Below, piece by piece: positions 51,542 to 61,758 of a stretch of DNA of 64,000 nt. The position numbers and the translations under genes were made by a program. Each line of letters begins with the position of its first letter. Within the stretch, counting starts at the first letter, position 1. The notes beneath the pieces are model-generated. The model worked only from the letters and a program-made list of their open reading frames with translations, did not search any database and was not told the origin of the DNA. The stretch covers positions 372,001-436,000 of the forward strand of contig JAGKQI010000026.1 in NCBI GenBank assembly GCA_018806915.1, in the 5' to 3' direction. The DNA comes from Phytophthora colocasiae. Taxonomy: Eukaryota > Oomycota > Peronosporomycetes > Peronosporales > Peronosporaceae.

Positions 51542-53582
51542 CTACCGCACACGGCACTTGACCGAGGAGCTCTTGACTTCCTTATCCTCTCCCAGGAATT
51601 GAAGTGAAAATTGATCACAGGAATCGGCAAACCGAACATGAACGATCTGAACACGCCGATACTGCGGAAATTGATACACTTCGTCCAACGTGTGCCCAAT
51701 GGGAACGAAGTTGACAACGAGCATCCGGTCGACTTTGAACTGTCGTCTGTACTTGTCTGCTTGTTCTGCGGCAGCTTCGATCTCTGATTCCCGTAATTGA
51801 TTTGACTTCAACTCGTACGCGACTCGGACACCATTGGTGATTAGAATATCGGCTCTCCTTCGGCTGCCTGGAGTGTTTACTTCAGCATAAATACCCCTGG
51901 TCAGTGGTCCCTTCTTCAAGATATCCCGAAATGTCGAGTACAGCTCGTGATGAAATACAAACTCACTGAGTGCTTGTCGATTCCTCACAAGATGATTCGA
52001 AATAGTTTTGGGGTACACTTGACCAAGCGCAACAGACAAGAGCACCACTGGGTCATCGGTATTAGCAGCTTGATGAATTTCCCGCTCTGGGAGGGCTTCG
52101 ACACAAACTCGACACATCATCTCAGATACAATGGCCAATTCACCACTGCTTCCTTGAACCACAATCCCCATTCTCAATAATGGGTCAACGAGTCGCCTTT
52201 GCTGATCGCCCCTGACTGCAATGCCACAGTACCCCTCGACAGTGCTAGCCGTCAAACTCCCATTGTCTTCAAGTATGTATTTGAGTGCCTCCCACTCCAA
52301 CTCAGTCAAGCTGCGCAGATCGCCTTGTATGCGGTGATAGGTGTTGTTGTACTGCGTCAAGTACCCGGAAAATGCTCCCATTTTGAACCACGGTTCCCAT
52401 TCTTGCCACTCCAGAGTCCACTTGTCGTGGTCAACCGTAAATCGAATCAATGATCCAAATACACCGGGCGCTCCACTGGAATACTTCATAATCCCACATT
52501 GAAGCGACTGAGGAAACGAATAGCGTGGCTCAATAAGCTTGAAAAATGCACTCATTTGTTCCACTGAAAATGGCACCATCTTGATCATATTGCCAACGTT
52601 GAAAGGGCTTGTCTTGTCCCCACGAAAAATTTCGTGATGGTGCACCAATTCATGACTTCCGATCCCAAGAAAACCACGGAAATACGGTGCTGCTTTCCAC
52701 TTTCGAAGTGCCAGCAGAAACTTGATAGCCAACTCTTTGTTGGAAAAGAGATGATCCATTCCATCCACAACCAGGCACAACTGCTTCCGGTCTTGAGTAG
52801 CGCAATCCTCCACCAACTGCATAAACGAATCATAATCGCAGGCTGCTTCGCAACCCGCATTTCGATTATCAACGCACCTCCTAATCGATTCCAGAACGTT
52901 CCTCTGCAGCCACATCCGATTCATGCATTTCAAAAGACGCACTTGACATCCGCAACACTGGAATCACTGGCAATCCAGTCCATGATGCGATACGCAATTG
53001 TCGTTTTCCCAAATTGACGGGGACCGTACAACAGGAACAATGGATGACCGATAGCCTCTTTTCTTGATAATCCTTCCTTGATCTGTCGAAAGGCGTCTAT
53101 TGTATCGAACGGGACAGCGCACTCATCCCGGTGCAATGGTCCTGTGAATGGGATGCGATTTCCCTCCACTCTTCGCTTCTTGTTCGGTGATTCCCTTGCC
53201 TTTCCATCACCAACCTGCAGTGATGGGAGTTCCACCAGTACGTGAATCTCCTTGCGACCAGGCTGAAAGTTCGCGCCAAGGTAGTCTCTTCGTCGAGAGT
53301 CCAGACGGAATCATCTCCGCATAATCACTGTCCTCTTGTCGTCCTTGTTTCAAAAGGCTTGAGTGTGGGGTCGCTCTTGAGCCACACGGTTTCCCCTTCC
53401 TTCCGCGCCAAGTACAGCGTCAAGTCGCTTGCGGCAAACTGATAACGCTCGCTGTATCGCTTCTTCGCGAAGATGCCAGCGATCTTCTTCTGAAGCGCCT
53501 CCACATCATCATTGCTCTTGATCTCGACGGAGAAAACGCTCCCTTCGCCGTACACCGCGCACTCCAGCTCGACTTCCACCAT
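51542..53582 (-). pseudogene. Gene B5: CR-type effector, chimeric header and at least five small indels
   Basis: The header begins as subfamily I (M-V-E-V-E-L-E-C) and switches near 53470-53476 to subfamily II sequence (F-A-K-K-R-Y-S-E-R-Y), so it is recombinant. Small losses relative to other copies occur near 53355 (A6 to A4), 53304, 53287, 52933 (A6 to A4), 52901 (C3 to C2) and 52881 (C3 to C2). The C-terminal 440 residues are open, with Walker B V-D-G-M-D and intact A-D-I-L-I and Y-E-L-K. Several losses fall in homopolymers, so base-calling error must be considered. Confidence 0.8.
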
Positions 53583-54055
53583 CTTCTCCTTTCAGAGTAG
53601 ACTCGTCTGTGGAGCAACCGCTACACAAGGCGTGTACTGTAGCTCTACTCGTCGTTAAACTTCACTCAAACTTATAATCGCTACAGACTTGTTGTATTTA
53701 GATAACTTTGAGAGTAGATAGCTAGGAATGGCCCTTTGCGCGGATCCGTGCAAAGCTACCACACTCCACGCAGAGCGAGCTCAGTGCTAAAACTAGGTAG
53801 ATATATTGAGAACCGATTGAAGCAGCTTGTGACGCGTTTGCAGGGCACTGCCTCGCGTGCACGACGCACAAGGGCTGGATACCTGCTTAAGCTGATGTGT
53901 GGAAGGGGCTGCCACGTTATCGAATGCGCGAAGCAACACACATCGCCCATTTTTAGCCAATCAGACCACCGAGGAGGGGACGCGACTACCGTATCATATA
54001 GAACTAAGTACGATCTGTGACGTGTGAGAATTCTCACACGTCGCAGACGTTGCTT
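53583..54055. promoter_or_regulatory. Type I spacer, diverged (upstream of B5, downstream of A6)
   Basis: Like the other type I spacers but with several indels. Its 22-nt palindrome (53734-53755) is broken by one change (GTGC for GCGC). It ends in a type II-like segment (AGCCAATCAGACCACCGAGGA), so the spacer is recombinant like its B gene. Confidence 0.45.
54014..54047. repeat. Unit palindrome 6
   Basis: Same 34-nt inverted repeat as unit 2, 8 bp past the full-frame A6 stop. Confidence 0.9.
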
Positions 54056-54222
54056 TCAGAGATCCCAGTATGTGACGTTGGGGTCACGCTGTGAGTCGTT
54101 CTTCACTGGCAGGATTGTAGGTTGTACGACAGGAGGCAATTGATGTTGCTGCTGCTGCTGCTGCTTCTTCTTGAGGTTTTGGTACTTTTTCTTCTGGTAG
54201 CGCTCGTACAGTGTGCGTGGCG

Positions 54223-55303
54223 CTAGAGTGCACAAGAGCCCGACACAGGCCAATGACAGCGAGACGGCTGCGAAAACCACTTGGAGCGGCGTGTATTGTT
54301 GGCCTCCTGGAGCTCAGGAGCGACTGTGATTGCAGCAACGTCGACGGATCCACTTGAGCTGCTGGAGCTTTGTTTACCGTACTTAGCGTTGAAGACGTCG
54401 TCTGGAAGCACGCAGAGCAGCGTGTCCTGCACGTAGCGATACAGTGCGTCACTGTCGGAGCACGTCAGACTTGTGGTTATTGAGACGTTGAACGTTTGCA
54501 GACTAGTGAAACTCGTGGCATCGGACTGCCGGACCTCGAACTCGACCAGCTTCACGCTTGACGTGATGGTCATCGCCTTTAAAGAGCTCGGGAAGATGAC
54601 GCCGCCGATACTTGCGATGGGGTTATTTGAGAGATTTAGCGTCACGACGGAGTCTGGGAAGGAGAAATTATGTAAACTTGATAGTTTGCCATTTGCTGCA
54701 GTCCTGCAAACCACAAGAACGATTTTGTAGCCATTAGATGAGGTCCAGCAATCGACAGTTCTGATACTTACAACTTTGTGAGGCCACTAGGAAATGAGAA
54801 GTTTTGAAAAGAGGAAAAGGAGTTTTTGGACAGGTCACTGAATCAACAGGTAAGTTACTCGTCAGTAAGTTTGATAAGTCTAAGACTGCAGCATCACCGA
54901 ACGTACAGCGTCTTAACAGTTGATGGGATAGAAACATTCTGCAGTGATGAAAGACTGTTGTTCTTGAGGTTTCTGTAATGAAGAAACAGCATCAGTGACA
55001 AAACCTTATTCCCAACAACAACCTACCTACGTACAGCTGCATGACGGAAGGTAAACTCTTCACGTAGACGATTTTATTGTTGCTTAAGTCCAACTGCGTG
55101 GTTCCATCGCTGGTAGTGATCACCCTCACGACTTTGGAGCTGCAGTCTACAAAGTCGATCTGTGCCGCAGCGAACGTATTCGACGCGGTGTAGTTCGACA
55201 CTGTTGGAGCAGTAATAGAGCACGCTGTAGCAGCTTCAGCCAGACTGAAAACGCCATCAGCAGCAATACCAGCCATGCACATCACCCATAATGCTCGCTT
55301 CAT
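54223..55303 (-). CDS. Gene A6: LRR protein with TM helix lost (same 4-nt deletion)
   Basis: Starts at ATG 55303 (M-K-R-A-L-W-V-M-C-M-A-G). Signal peptide, LRR exons and splice sites are intact; predicted 293 aa ending at 54223. The lost TM and tail continue to 54056. It is the counterpart of A3 in the higher-order repeat but lacks A3's extra base, so the exon 1 damage in A3 arose after the duplication or is an error. Confidence 0.62.
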
Positions 55304-55421
55304 TGTGGACTTAATTTTAGGCGACTGCGCTTCAGTAGCCGACCACTTGACTTGGTTTGAATGAGTACGACATCGTTTTGGAACCGGTCGGAACTCGGAA
55401 CCTCGGAACTCAATGAATTAG

Positions 55422-57485
55422 CTACCGCACAAGGCACTTGACCGGGAAGCTCTCGACTTTCTTATCCTCTCCCAGGAATTGAACTGAAAATTGATCACAG
55501 GAATCGGCAAACCGAACATGAACGATCTCAACACTCTGAAACCGCGTGAATTCATACTTTTCGTCCAACGTGTGCCCAATGGGAACGAAGTTGACAACGA
55601 GCATCCGGTCGACTTTGAACTGTCGTCTGTAGTTGTCTGCTTGTTCTGCGGCAGCTTCGATCTCTGATTCCCGTAATTGATTTGACTTCAACTCGTACGC
55701 GACTCGGACACCATTGGCGATTAGAATATCGGCTCTCCTTCGGCTGCCTGGAGTTTTTACTTCAGCATAAATACCCCTGGTCAGTGCTCCCTTCTTCAAG
55801 ATATCCCGAATTGTCGAGTACAGCTCGTGATGAAATGCCGACTCACTCGGTGCTTGTCGATTCCTCACAAGATGATTCGAAATGGTTTTGGGGTGCACTT
55901 GACCAAGCGCAACAGACAAGAGCACCACTGGGTCATCGGTATTAGCAGCTCGATGAATTTCCCGCTCTGGGAGGGCTTCGACACAAACTCGACACATCAT
56001 CTCAGATACAATGGCCAATTCACCACTGCTTCCTTGAACCACAATCCCCATTCTCAATAATGGGTCAACGAGTCGCCTTTGCTGATCGCCCCTGACTGCA
56101 ATGCCACAGTACCCCTCGACAGTGCTAGCCGTCAAACTCCCATTGTCTTGAAGTATGTATTTGAGTGCCTCCCACTCCAACTCAGTCAAGCTGCGCAGAT
56201 CGCCTTGTATGCGGTGATAGGTGCTGTTGTACTGCGTCAAGTACACGGAAAATGCTCCCATTTTGAACCACGGTTCCCATTCACGCCACTCCAGAGTCCA
56301 CTTGTCGTGGTCAACCGTAAATCGAATCAATGATCCAAATACACCGGGCGCTCCACTGGAATAGTTCATAATCCCACATTGAAGCGACTGAGGAAACGAA
56401 TAGCGTGGCTCAATAAGCTTGAAAAATGCACTCATTTGTTCCACTGAAAATGGCACCATCTTGATCATGTTGCCAACGTTGAAAGGGCTTGTCTTGTCGT
56501 CCCCACGAAAAATTTCGTGATGGTGCACCAATTCATGACTTCCGATCCCAAGAAAACCACGGAAATACGGTGCTGCTTTCCACTTTCGAAGTGCCACCAG
56601 AAACTTGATAGCCAACTCGTTGTTGGAAAAGAGATGATCCATTTCATCCACAATCAGGCACAACTGCTTCCGGTCTTGAGTAGCGCAATCCTTCACCAAC
56701 TGCATAAACGAATCATAATCGCAGACTGCTTCGCAGCCCGCATTTCGATTATCAACGCACCTCCCTAATCGATTCCAGAACGTTCCCTCTGCAGCCACAT
56801 CCGATTCATGCATTTCAAAAAAGACGCACTTGACATCCGCAACACTGGAATCACTGGCAATCCAGTCCATGATGCGATACGCAATTGTCGTTTTCCCAAA
56901 TTGACGGGGACCGTACAACAGGAACAATGGATGACCGATAGCCTCTTTTCTTGATAATCCTTCCTTGATCTGTCGAAAGGCGTCTATTGTATCGAACGGG
57001 ACAGCGCACTCATCCCGGTGCAATGGTCCTGTGAATGGGATGCGATTTCCCTCCACTCTTCGCTTCTTGTTCGGTGATTCCCTTGCCTTTCCATCACCAA
57101 CCTGCAGTGATGGGAGTTCCACCAGTACGTGAATCTCCTTGCGACCAGGCTTAAAGTTCGCGCCAAGGTAGTCTTCTTCGTCGAGAGTCCAGTCGGGAAT
57201 CATCTCCGCATAATCACTGTCCTCTTGTCGTCCTTGTTTCAAAAAAGGCTTGAGTGTGGGGTCGCTCTTGAGCCACACGGTTTCCCCTTCCTTCCGCGCC
57301 AAGTACAGCGTCAAGTCGCTTGCGGCAAACTGATAACGCTCGCTGTATCGCTTCTTCGCGAAGATGGCCTCCTGAAGCGCCTCCACATCTGCATTGCTCT
57401 TGATCTCGACGGAGAAAACGCTCCCTTCGCCGTACACACCGCAGCGCAGCTTCACATCCGCCTCCATGCTCTTTTCCTCCGCCAT
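55422..57485 (-). CDS. Gene B6: CR-type effector, intact (header subfamily II)
   Basis: 687 aa from ATG 57485; the best-preserved subfamily II copy. It has Walker A G-P-R-Q-F-G-K-T-T at 192-200, Walker B with V-D-E-M-D at about 279-283, and nuclease residues D586, E598 and K600. As in B3 the frame is open upstream to 57569, with M-L-T-F-N-S-L-S-D-L-L-F-I-N-N-V-F-S-S-V-A, a weak signal-peptide-like stretch. Which ATG is used decides whether the protein has a classical secretion signal. Differences from B2 are few and scattered. Confidence 0.87.
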   Translation of the reverse strand: MAEEKSMEADVKLRCGVYGEGSVFSVEIKSNADVEALQEAIFAKKRYSERYQFAASDLTLYLARKEGETVWLKSDPTLKPFLKQGRQEDSDYAEMIPDWTLDEEDYLGANFKPGRKEIHVLVELPSLQVGDGKARESPNKKRRVEGNRIPFTGPLHRDECAVPFDTIDAFRQIKEGLSRKEAIGHPLFLLYGPRQFGKTTIAYRIMDWIASDSSVADVKCVFFEMHESDVAAEGTFWNRLGRCVDNRNAGCEAVCDYDSFMQLVKDCATQDRKQLCLIVDEMDHLFSNNELAIKFLVALRKWKAAPYFRGFLGIGSHELVHHHEIFRGDDKTSPFNVGNMIKMVPFSVEQMSAFFKLIEPRYSFPQSLQCGIMNYSSGAPGVFGSLIRFTVDHDKWTLEWREWEPWFKMGAFSVYLTQYNSTYHRIQGDLRSLTELEWEALKYILQDNGSLTASTVEGYCGIAVRGDQQRRLVDPLLRMGIVVQGSSGELAIVSEMMCRVCVEALPEREIHRAANTDDPVVLLSVALGQVHPKTISNHLVRNRQAPSESAFHHELYSTIRDILKKGALTRGIYAEVKTPGSRRRADILIANGVRVAYELKSNQLRESEIEAAAEQADNYRRQFKVDRMLVVNFVPIGHTLDEKYEFTRFQSVEIVHVRFADSCDQFSVQFLGEDKKVESFPVKCLVR

Positions 57486-57903
57486 GCTTCTCTCGGAAAA
57501 GTTCTGGGCGACCGAGGAGAAGACGTTGTTGATGAAAAGTAAATCTGAAAGTGAATTGAAAGTTAGCATGCTCGAAGTTGTCTCTCCCTACGACTAACTT
57601 ACGAACCTTGTTCCTATGCAGGCGCTGGTGTCACGCGAAGTCGTCCGTCGTCACCCGTGATGACACCAGGCACGAAATATTCATGCACGTTCATCCTCGT
57701 GGTCGCCGAGCAACTCAACCCTTCATTCAGGCTGGCACTTGAATCGGTCGTCCCACTAGAGCGTTCCTTGTCATTCACTGTTGCATTTTTAACCAATCAG
57801 ACCACCGAGGAGGGAGGGGAATTCCACGTATCAAAAGCAAGTACCGTATTAGATATGAAAATCTGTGACGTGTGAGAATTCTCACACGTCGCAGACGTTG
57901 CTT
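57486..57903. promoter_or_regulatory. Type II spacer (upstream of B6, downstream of A7)
   Basis: 418 bp, a near copy of 45901-46327 at an offset of 11,585 bp. The A7-proximal 60 bp differ: GGGGAATTCCACGTATC and a shortened AGTACCGTATTAG replace the longer tract. Confidence 0.45.
57862..57895. repeat. Unit palindrome 7
   Basis: Same 34-nt inverted repeat as unit 2, 8 bp past the full-frame A7 stop. Confidence 0.9.
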
Positions 57904-58070
57904 TCAGAGATCCCAGTATGTGACGTTGGGGTCACGCTGTGAGTCGTTCTTCACTGGCAGGATTGTAGGTTGTACGACAGGAGGCAATTGATGTTGCTGC
58001 TGCTGCTGCTTCTTCTTCTTGAGGTTTTGGTACTTTTTCTTCTGGTAGCGCTCGTACAGTGTGCGTGGTG

Positions 58071-59148
58071 CTAGAGTGCACAAGAGCCCGACACAGGCCA
58101 ATGATAGCGAGACGGCTGCGAAAACCACTTGGAGCGGCGTGTATTGTTGGCCTCCTGGAGCTCAGGAGCGACTGTGATTGCAGCAACGTCGACGGATCCA
58201 CTTGAGCTGCTGGAGCTTTGTTTACCGTACTTAGCGTTGAAGACGTCGTCTGGAAGCACGCAGAGCAGCGTGTCCTGCACGTAGCGATACAGTGCGTCAC
58301 TGTCGGAGCACATCAGACTTGTGGTTATTGAGACGTTGAACGTTTGCAGACTAGCGAAACTCGTGGCATCTGACTGCCGGACCTCGAACTCGACCAGCTT
58401 CACGCTTGACGTGATGGTCATCGCCTTTAAAGAGCTCGGGAAGATGACGCCGCCGATACTTGCGATGGGGTTATTTGAGAGATTTAGCGTCACGACCGAG
58501 TCTGGGAAGGAGAAATTGTGTAAACTTGATAGTTTGCCATTTGCTGCAGACCTGCAAACAACAAGAACGATTTTGTAGTCATTAGATGAGGTCCAGCAAT
58601 TGACAGTTCTGATACTTACAACTTCGTGAGGCCACTAGGAAATGAGAAGTTTTGAAAAGAGGAAAAGGAGTTTTTGGACAGGTCACTGAATCAACAGGTA
58701 AGTTACTCGTCAGTAAGTTTGATAAGTCTAAGACTGCAGCATCGAACGTACAGCGTCTTAACAGTTGATGGGATAGAAACATTCTGCAGTGATGAAAGAC
58801 TGTTGTTCTTGAGGTTTCTGTAATGAAGAAACAGCAGCAGTGACAAAACCTTATTCCCAACAATAATCTACCTACGTACAGCTGCATGACGGAAGGTAAA
58901 CTCTTCACGTAGACGATTTTATTGTTGCTTAAGTCCAACTGCGTGGTTCCATAGCTGGTAGTGATCACCCTCACGACTTTGGAGCTGCAGTCTACAAAGT
59001 CGATCTGTGCCGCAGCGAACGTAGTCGACGCGGTGTAGTTCGACACCGTTGGAGCAGTAATAGAGCACGCTGTAGCAGCTTCAGCCAGACTGAAAACACT
59101 ATCAGCAGCAATACCAGCCATGCACATCACCCATACTGCTCGCTTCAT
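58071..59148 (-). CDS. Gene A7: LRR protein with TM helix lost (same 4-nt deletion)
   Basis: Starts at ATG 59148; signal peptide and LRR exons are intact. The T-T-S-D-G segment of other copies reads T-T-S-Y-G. It ends in the shifted frame at 58071; TM and tail remnants continue to 57904. Confidence 0.62.
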
Positions 59149-59249
59149 TGTGGACTTAATTTTAGGCGACTTCAGTAGCCGACCACTTGACTTGGTTTGA
59201 ATAAGTACGACATCGTTTTGGAACCGGTTCGGAACCTCGGATGAATTAA

Positions 59250-61268
59250 CTACCGCACACGGCACTTGACCGAGGAGCTCTTGACTTCCTTATCCTCTCC
59301 CAGGAATTGAAGTGAAAATTGATCACAGGAATCGGCAAACCGAACATGAACGATCTGAACACTCCGATACTGCGGAAATTGATACACTTCGTCCAGCGTG
59401 TGCCCAATGGGAACGAAGTTGACAACGAGCATCCGGTCGACTTTAAACTGTCGTCTGTACTTGTCTGCTTGTTCTGCGGCAGCTTCGATCTCTGATTCCC
59501 GTAATTGATTTGACTTCAACTCGTACGCGACTCGGACACCATTGGTGATTAGAATATCGGCTCTCCTTCGGCTGCCTGGAGTGTTTACTTCAGCATAAAT
59601 ACCCCTGGTCAGTGGTCCCTTCTTCAAGATATCCCGAAATGTCGAGTACAGCTCGTGATGAAATACAAACTCACTGAGTGCTTGTCGATTCCTCACAAGA
59701 TGATTCGAAATGGTTTTGGGGTACACTTGACCAAGCGCAACAGACAAGAGCACCACTGGGTCATCGGTATTAGCAGCTTGATGAATTTCCCGCTCTGGGA
59801 GGGCTTCGACACAAACTCGACACATCATCTCAGATACAATGGCCAATTCACCACTGCTTCCTTGAACCACAATCCCCATTCTCAATAATGGGTCAACGAG
59901 TCGCCTTTGCTGATCGCCCCTGACTGCAATGCCACAGTACCCCTCGACAGTGCTAGCCGTCAAACTCCCATTATCTTCAAGTATGTATTTGAGTGCCTCC
60001 CACTCCAACTCAGTCAAGCTGCGCAGATCGCCTTGTATGCGATGATTGTACTGCGTCAAGTACCCGGAAAATGCTCCCATTTTGAACCACGGTTCCCATT
60101 CTTGCCACTCCAGAGTCCACTTGTCGTGGTCAACCGTAAATCGAATCAATGATCCAAATACACCGGGCGCTCCACTGGAATACTTCATAATCCCACATTG
60201 AAGAGACTGAGGAAACGAATAGCGTGGCTCAATAAGCTTGAAAAATGCACTCATTTGTTCCACTGAAAATGGCACCATCTTGATCATGTTGCCAACGTTG
60301 AAAGGGCTTGTCTTGTCCCCACGAAAAATTTCGTGATGGTGCACCAATTCATGACTTCCGATCCCAAGAAAACCACGGAAATACGGTGCTGCTTTCCACT
60401 TTCGAAGTGCCAGCAGAAACTTGATAGCCAACTCTTTGTTGGAAAAGAGATGATCCATTCCATCCACAATCAGGCACAACTGCTTCCGGTCTTGAGTAGC
60501 GCAATCCTTCACCAACTGCATAAACGAATCATAATCGCAGACTGCTTCGCAGCCCGCATTTCGATTATCAATGCACCTCCCTAATCGATTCCAGAACGTT
60601 CCCTCTGTAGCCACATCCGATTCATGCATTTCAAAAAAGACGCACTTGACATCCGCAACACTGGAATCACTGGCAATCCAGTCCATGATGCGATACGCAA
60701 TTGTCGTTTTCCCAAATTGACGGGGACCGTACAACAGGAACAATGGATGACCGATAGCCTCTTTTCTTGATAATCCTTCCTTGATCTGTCGAAAGGCGTC
60801 TATTGTATCGAACGGAACAGCGCACTCATCCCGGTGCAATGGTCCTGTGAATGGGATGCGATTTCCCTCCACTCTTCGCTTCTTGTTCGGTGATTCCCTT
60901 GCCTTTCCATCACCAACCTGCAGTGGTGGGAGTTCCACCAGTACGTGAATCTCCTTGCGACCAGGCTGAAAATTCTTCCCAAAGTAGTTTTCGTCGAGTT
61001 TCCACGACGGACGCATCTCCTCATAATCACTGTCCTCTTGTCGTCCTTGTTTCAAAAAAGGCTTGAGTGTGGGGTCGCTCTTGAGCCACGCGCCGTCCTT
61101 CCGCGCCACGTACAGCGTCAACAACCGTGAAGGAACAGCGTGCTGCTCGGTGCTCAAGATGCCAGCGATCTTCTTCTGAAGCGCCTCCACATCATCATTG
61201 CTCTTGATTTTGACGGAGAAAACGCTCCCTTCGCCGTACACCGCGCACTCCAGCTCGACTTCCACCAT
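59250..61268 (-). CDS. Gene B7: Crinkler (CR)-type effector, intact reference copy (header subfamily I)
   Basis: 672 aa. Residues 1-115 resemble a Crinkler ubiquitin-like header: L-T-L-Y-V-A-R-K-D-G-A-W-L (51-62) stands where classic CRNs have LxLFLAK, and K-E-I-H-V-L-V-E-L-P (105-114) resembles the HVLVxxP motif closing the DWL region. A basic N-K-K-R-R-V patch (128-133) may be a nuclear signal. A P-loop NTPase follows: G-P-R-Q-F-G-K-T (181-188) and L-C-L-I-V-D-G-M-D (264-272, Gly where a catalytic Glu is usual). The C-terminal domain has A-D571-I-L-I and A-Y-E583-L-K585, the D-x(11)-E-x-K pattern of PD-(D/E)XK nucleases. Header, NTPase and nuclease is the known layout of CR effectors that act in host nuclei. 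No clear classical signal peptide; function inferred from architecture. Confidence 0.85.
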   Translation of the reverse strand: MVEVELECAVYGEGSVFSVKIKSNDDVEALQKKIAGILSTEQHAVPSRLLTLYVARKDGAWLKSDPTLKPFLKQGRQEDSDYEEMRPSWKLDENYFGKNFQPGRKEIHVLVELPPLQVGDGKARESPNKKRRVEGNRIPFTGPLHRDECAVPFDTIDAFRQIKEGLSRKEAIGHPLFLLYGPRQFGKTTIAYRIMDWIASDSSVADVKCVFFEMHESDVATEGTFWNRLGRCIDNRNAGCEAVCDYDSFMQLVKDCATQDRKQLCLIVDGMDHLFSNKELAIKFLLALRKWKAAPYFRGFLGIGSHELVHHHEIFRGDKTSPFNVGNMIKMVPFSVEQMSAFFKLIEPRYSFPQSLQCGIMKYSSGAPGVFGSLIRFTVDHDKWTLEWQEWEPWFKMGAFSGYLTQYNHRIQGDLRSLTELEWEALKYILEDNGSLTASTVEGYCGIAVRGDQQRRLVDPLLRMGIVVQGSSGELAIVSEMMCRVCVEALPEREIHQAANTDDPVVLLSVALGQVYPKTISNHLVRNRQALSEFVFHHELYSTFRDILKKGPLTRGIYAEVNTPGSRRRADILITNGVRVAYELKSNQLRESEIEAAAEQADKYRRQFKVDRMLVVNFVPIGHTLDEVYQFPQYRSVQIVHVRFADSCDQFSLQFLGEDKEVKSSSVKCRVR

Positions 61269-61758
61269 CTTCTCCTTTCAGAGTAGACTCGTCTGTGGAG
61301 CAACCGCTACACAAGGCGTGTAGCTCTACTCGTCGTTAAACTTCACTCAAACTTATACTAGTAATCGCTACAGACAGATACTTTGAGAGTAGATAGCTTG
61401 TTATAGAGGTATGGCCCTTTGCGCGGATCCGCGCAAAGCTACCACACTCCACGCAGAGCGAGCTCAGTGCTAAAACTAGGTAGATATATTGAGAACCGAT
61501 TGAAGCAGCTTGTGACGCGTTTGCAGGGCAGGGCACTGCCTCGCGTGCATCGACGCACAAGGGCTGGATACCTGCTTAAGCTGATGTGTGGAAGGGGCTG
61601 CCACGTTATCATGCGCGGATCCGACTGAGAAGCAACACACATCGCCCATTTTTAGCCAATCCGATCACGGGACGCTTTGACTACCGTATCCTATACTGGT
61701 AGAACTAAGTGCGATCTGTGACGTGTGAAAATTCTCACACGTCGCAGACGTTGCTTTT
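61269..61758. promoter_or_regulatory. Type I spacer (upstream of B7, downstream of A8)
   Basis: Near copy of 49708-50196 at an offset of 11,561 bp. It includes the 22-nt palindrome (61417-61438) and the CCAAT-like box. The A8-proximal part is shortened and altered. Confidence 0.45.
61715..61748. repeat. Unit palindrome 8 (imperfect)
   Basis: Same position and length as the others, 10 bp past the A8 stop; the left arm has GTGTGAAAATTC, one change from perfect symmetry. Confidence 0.85.
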
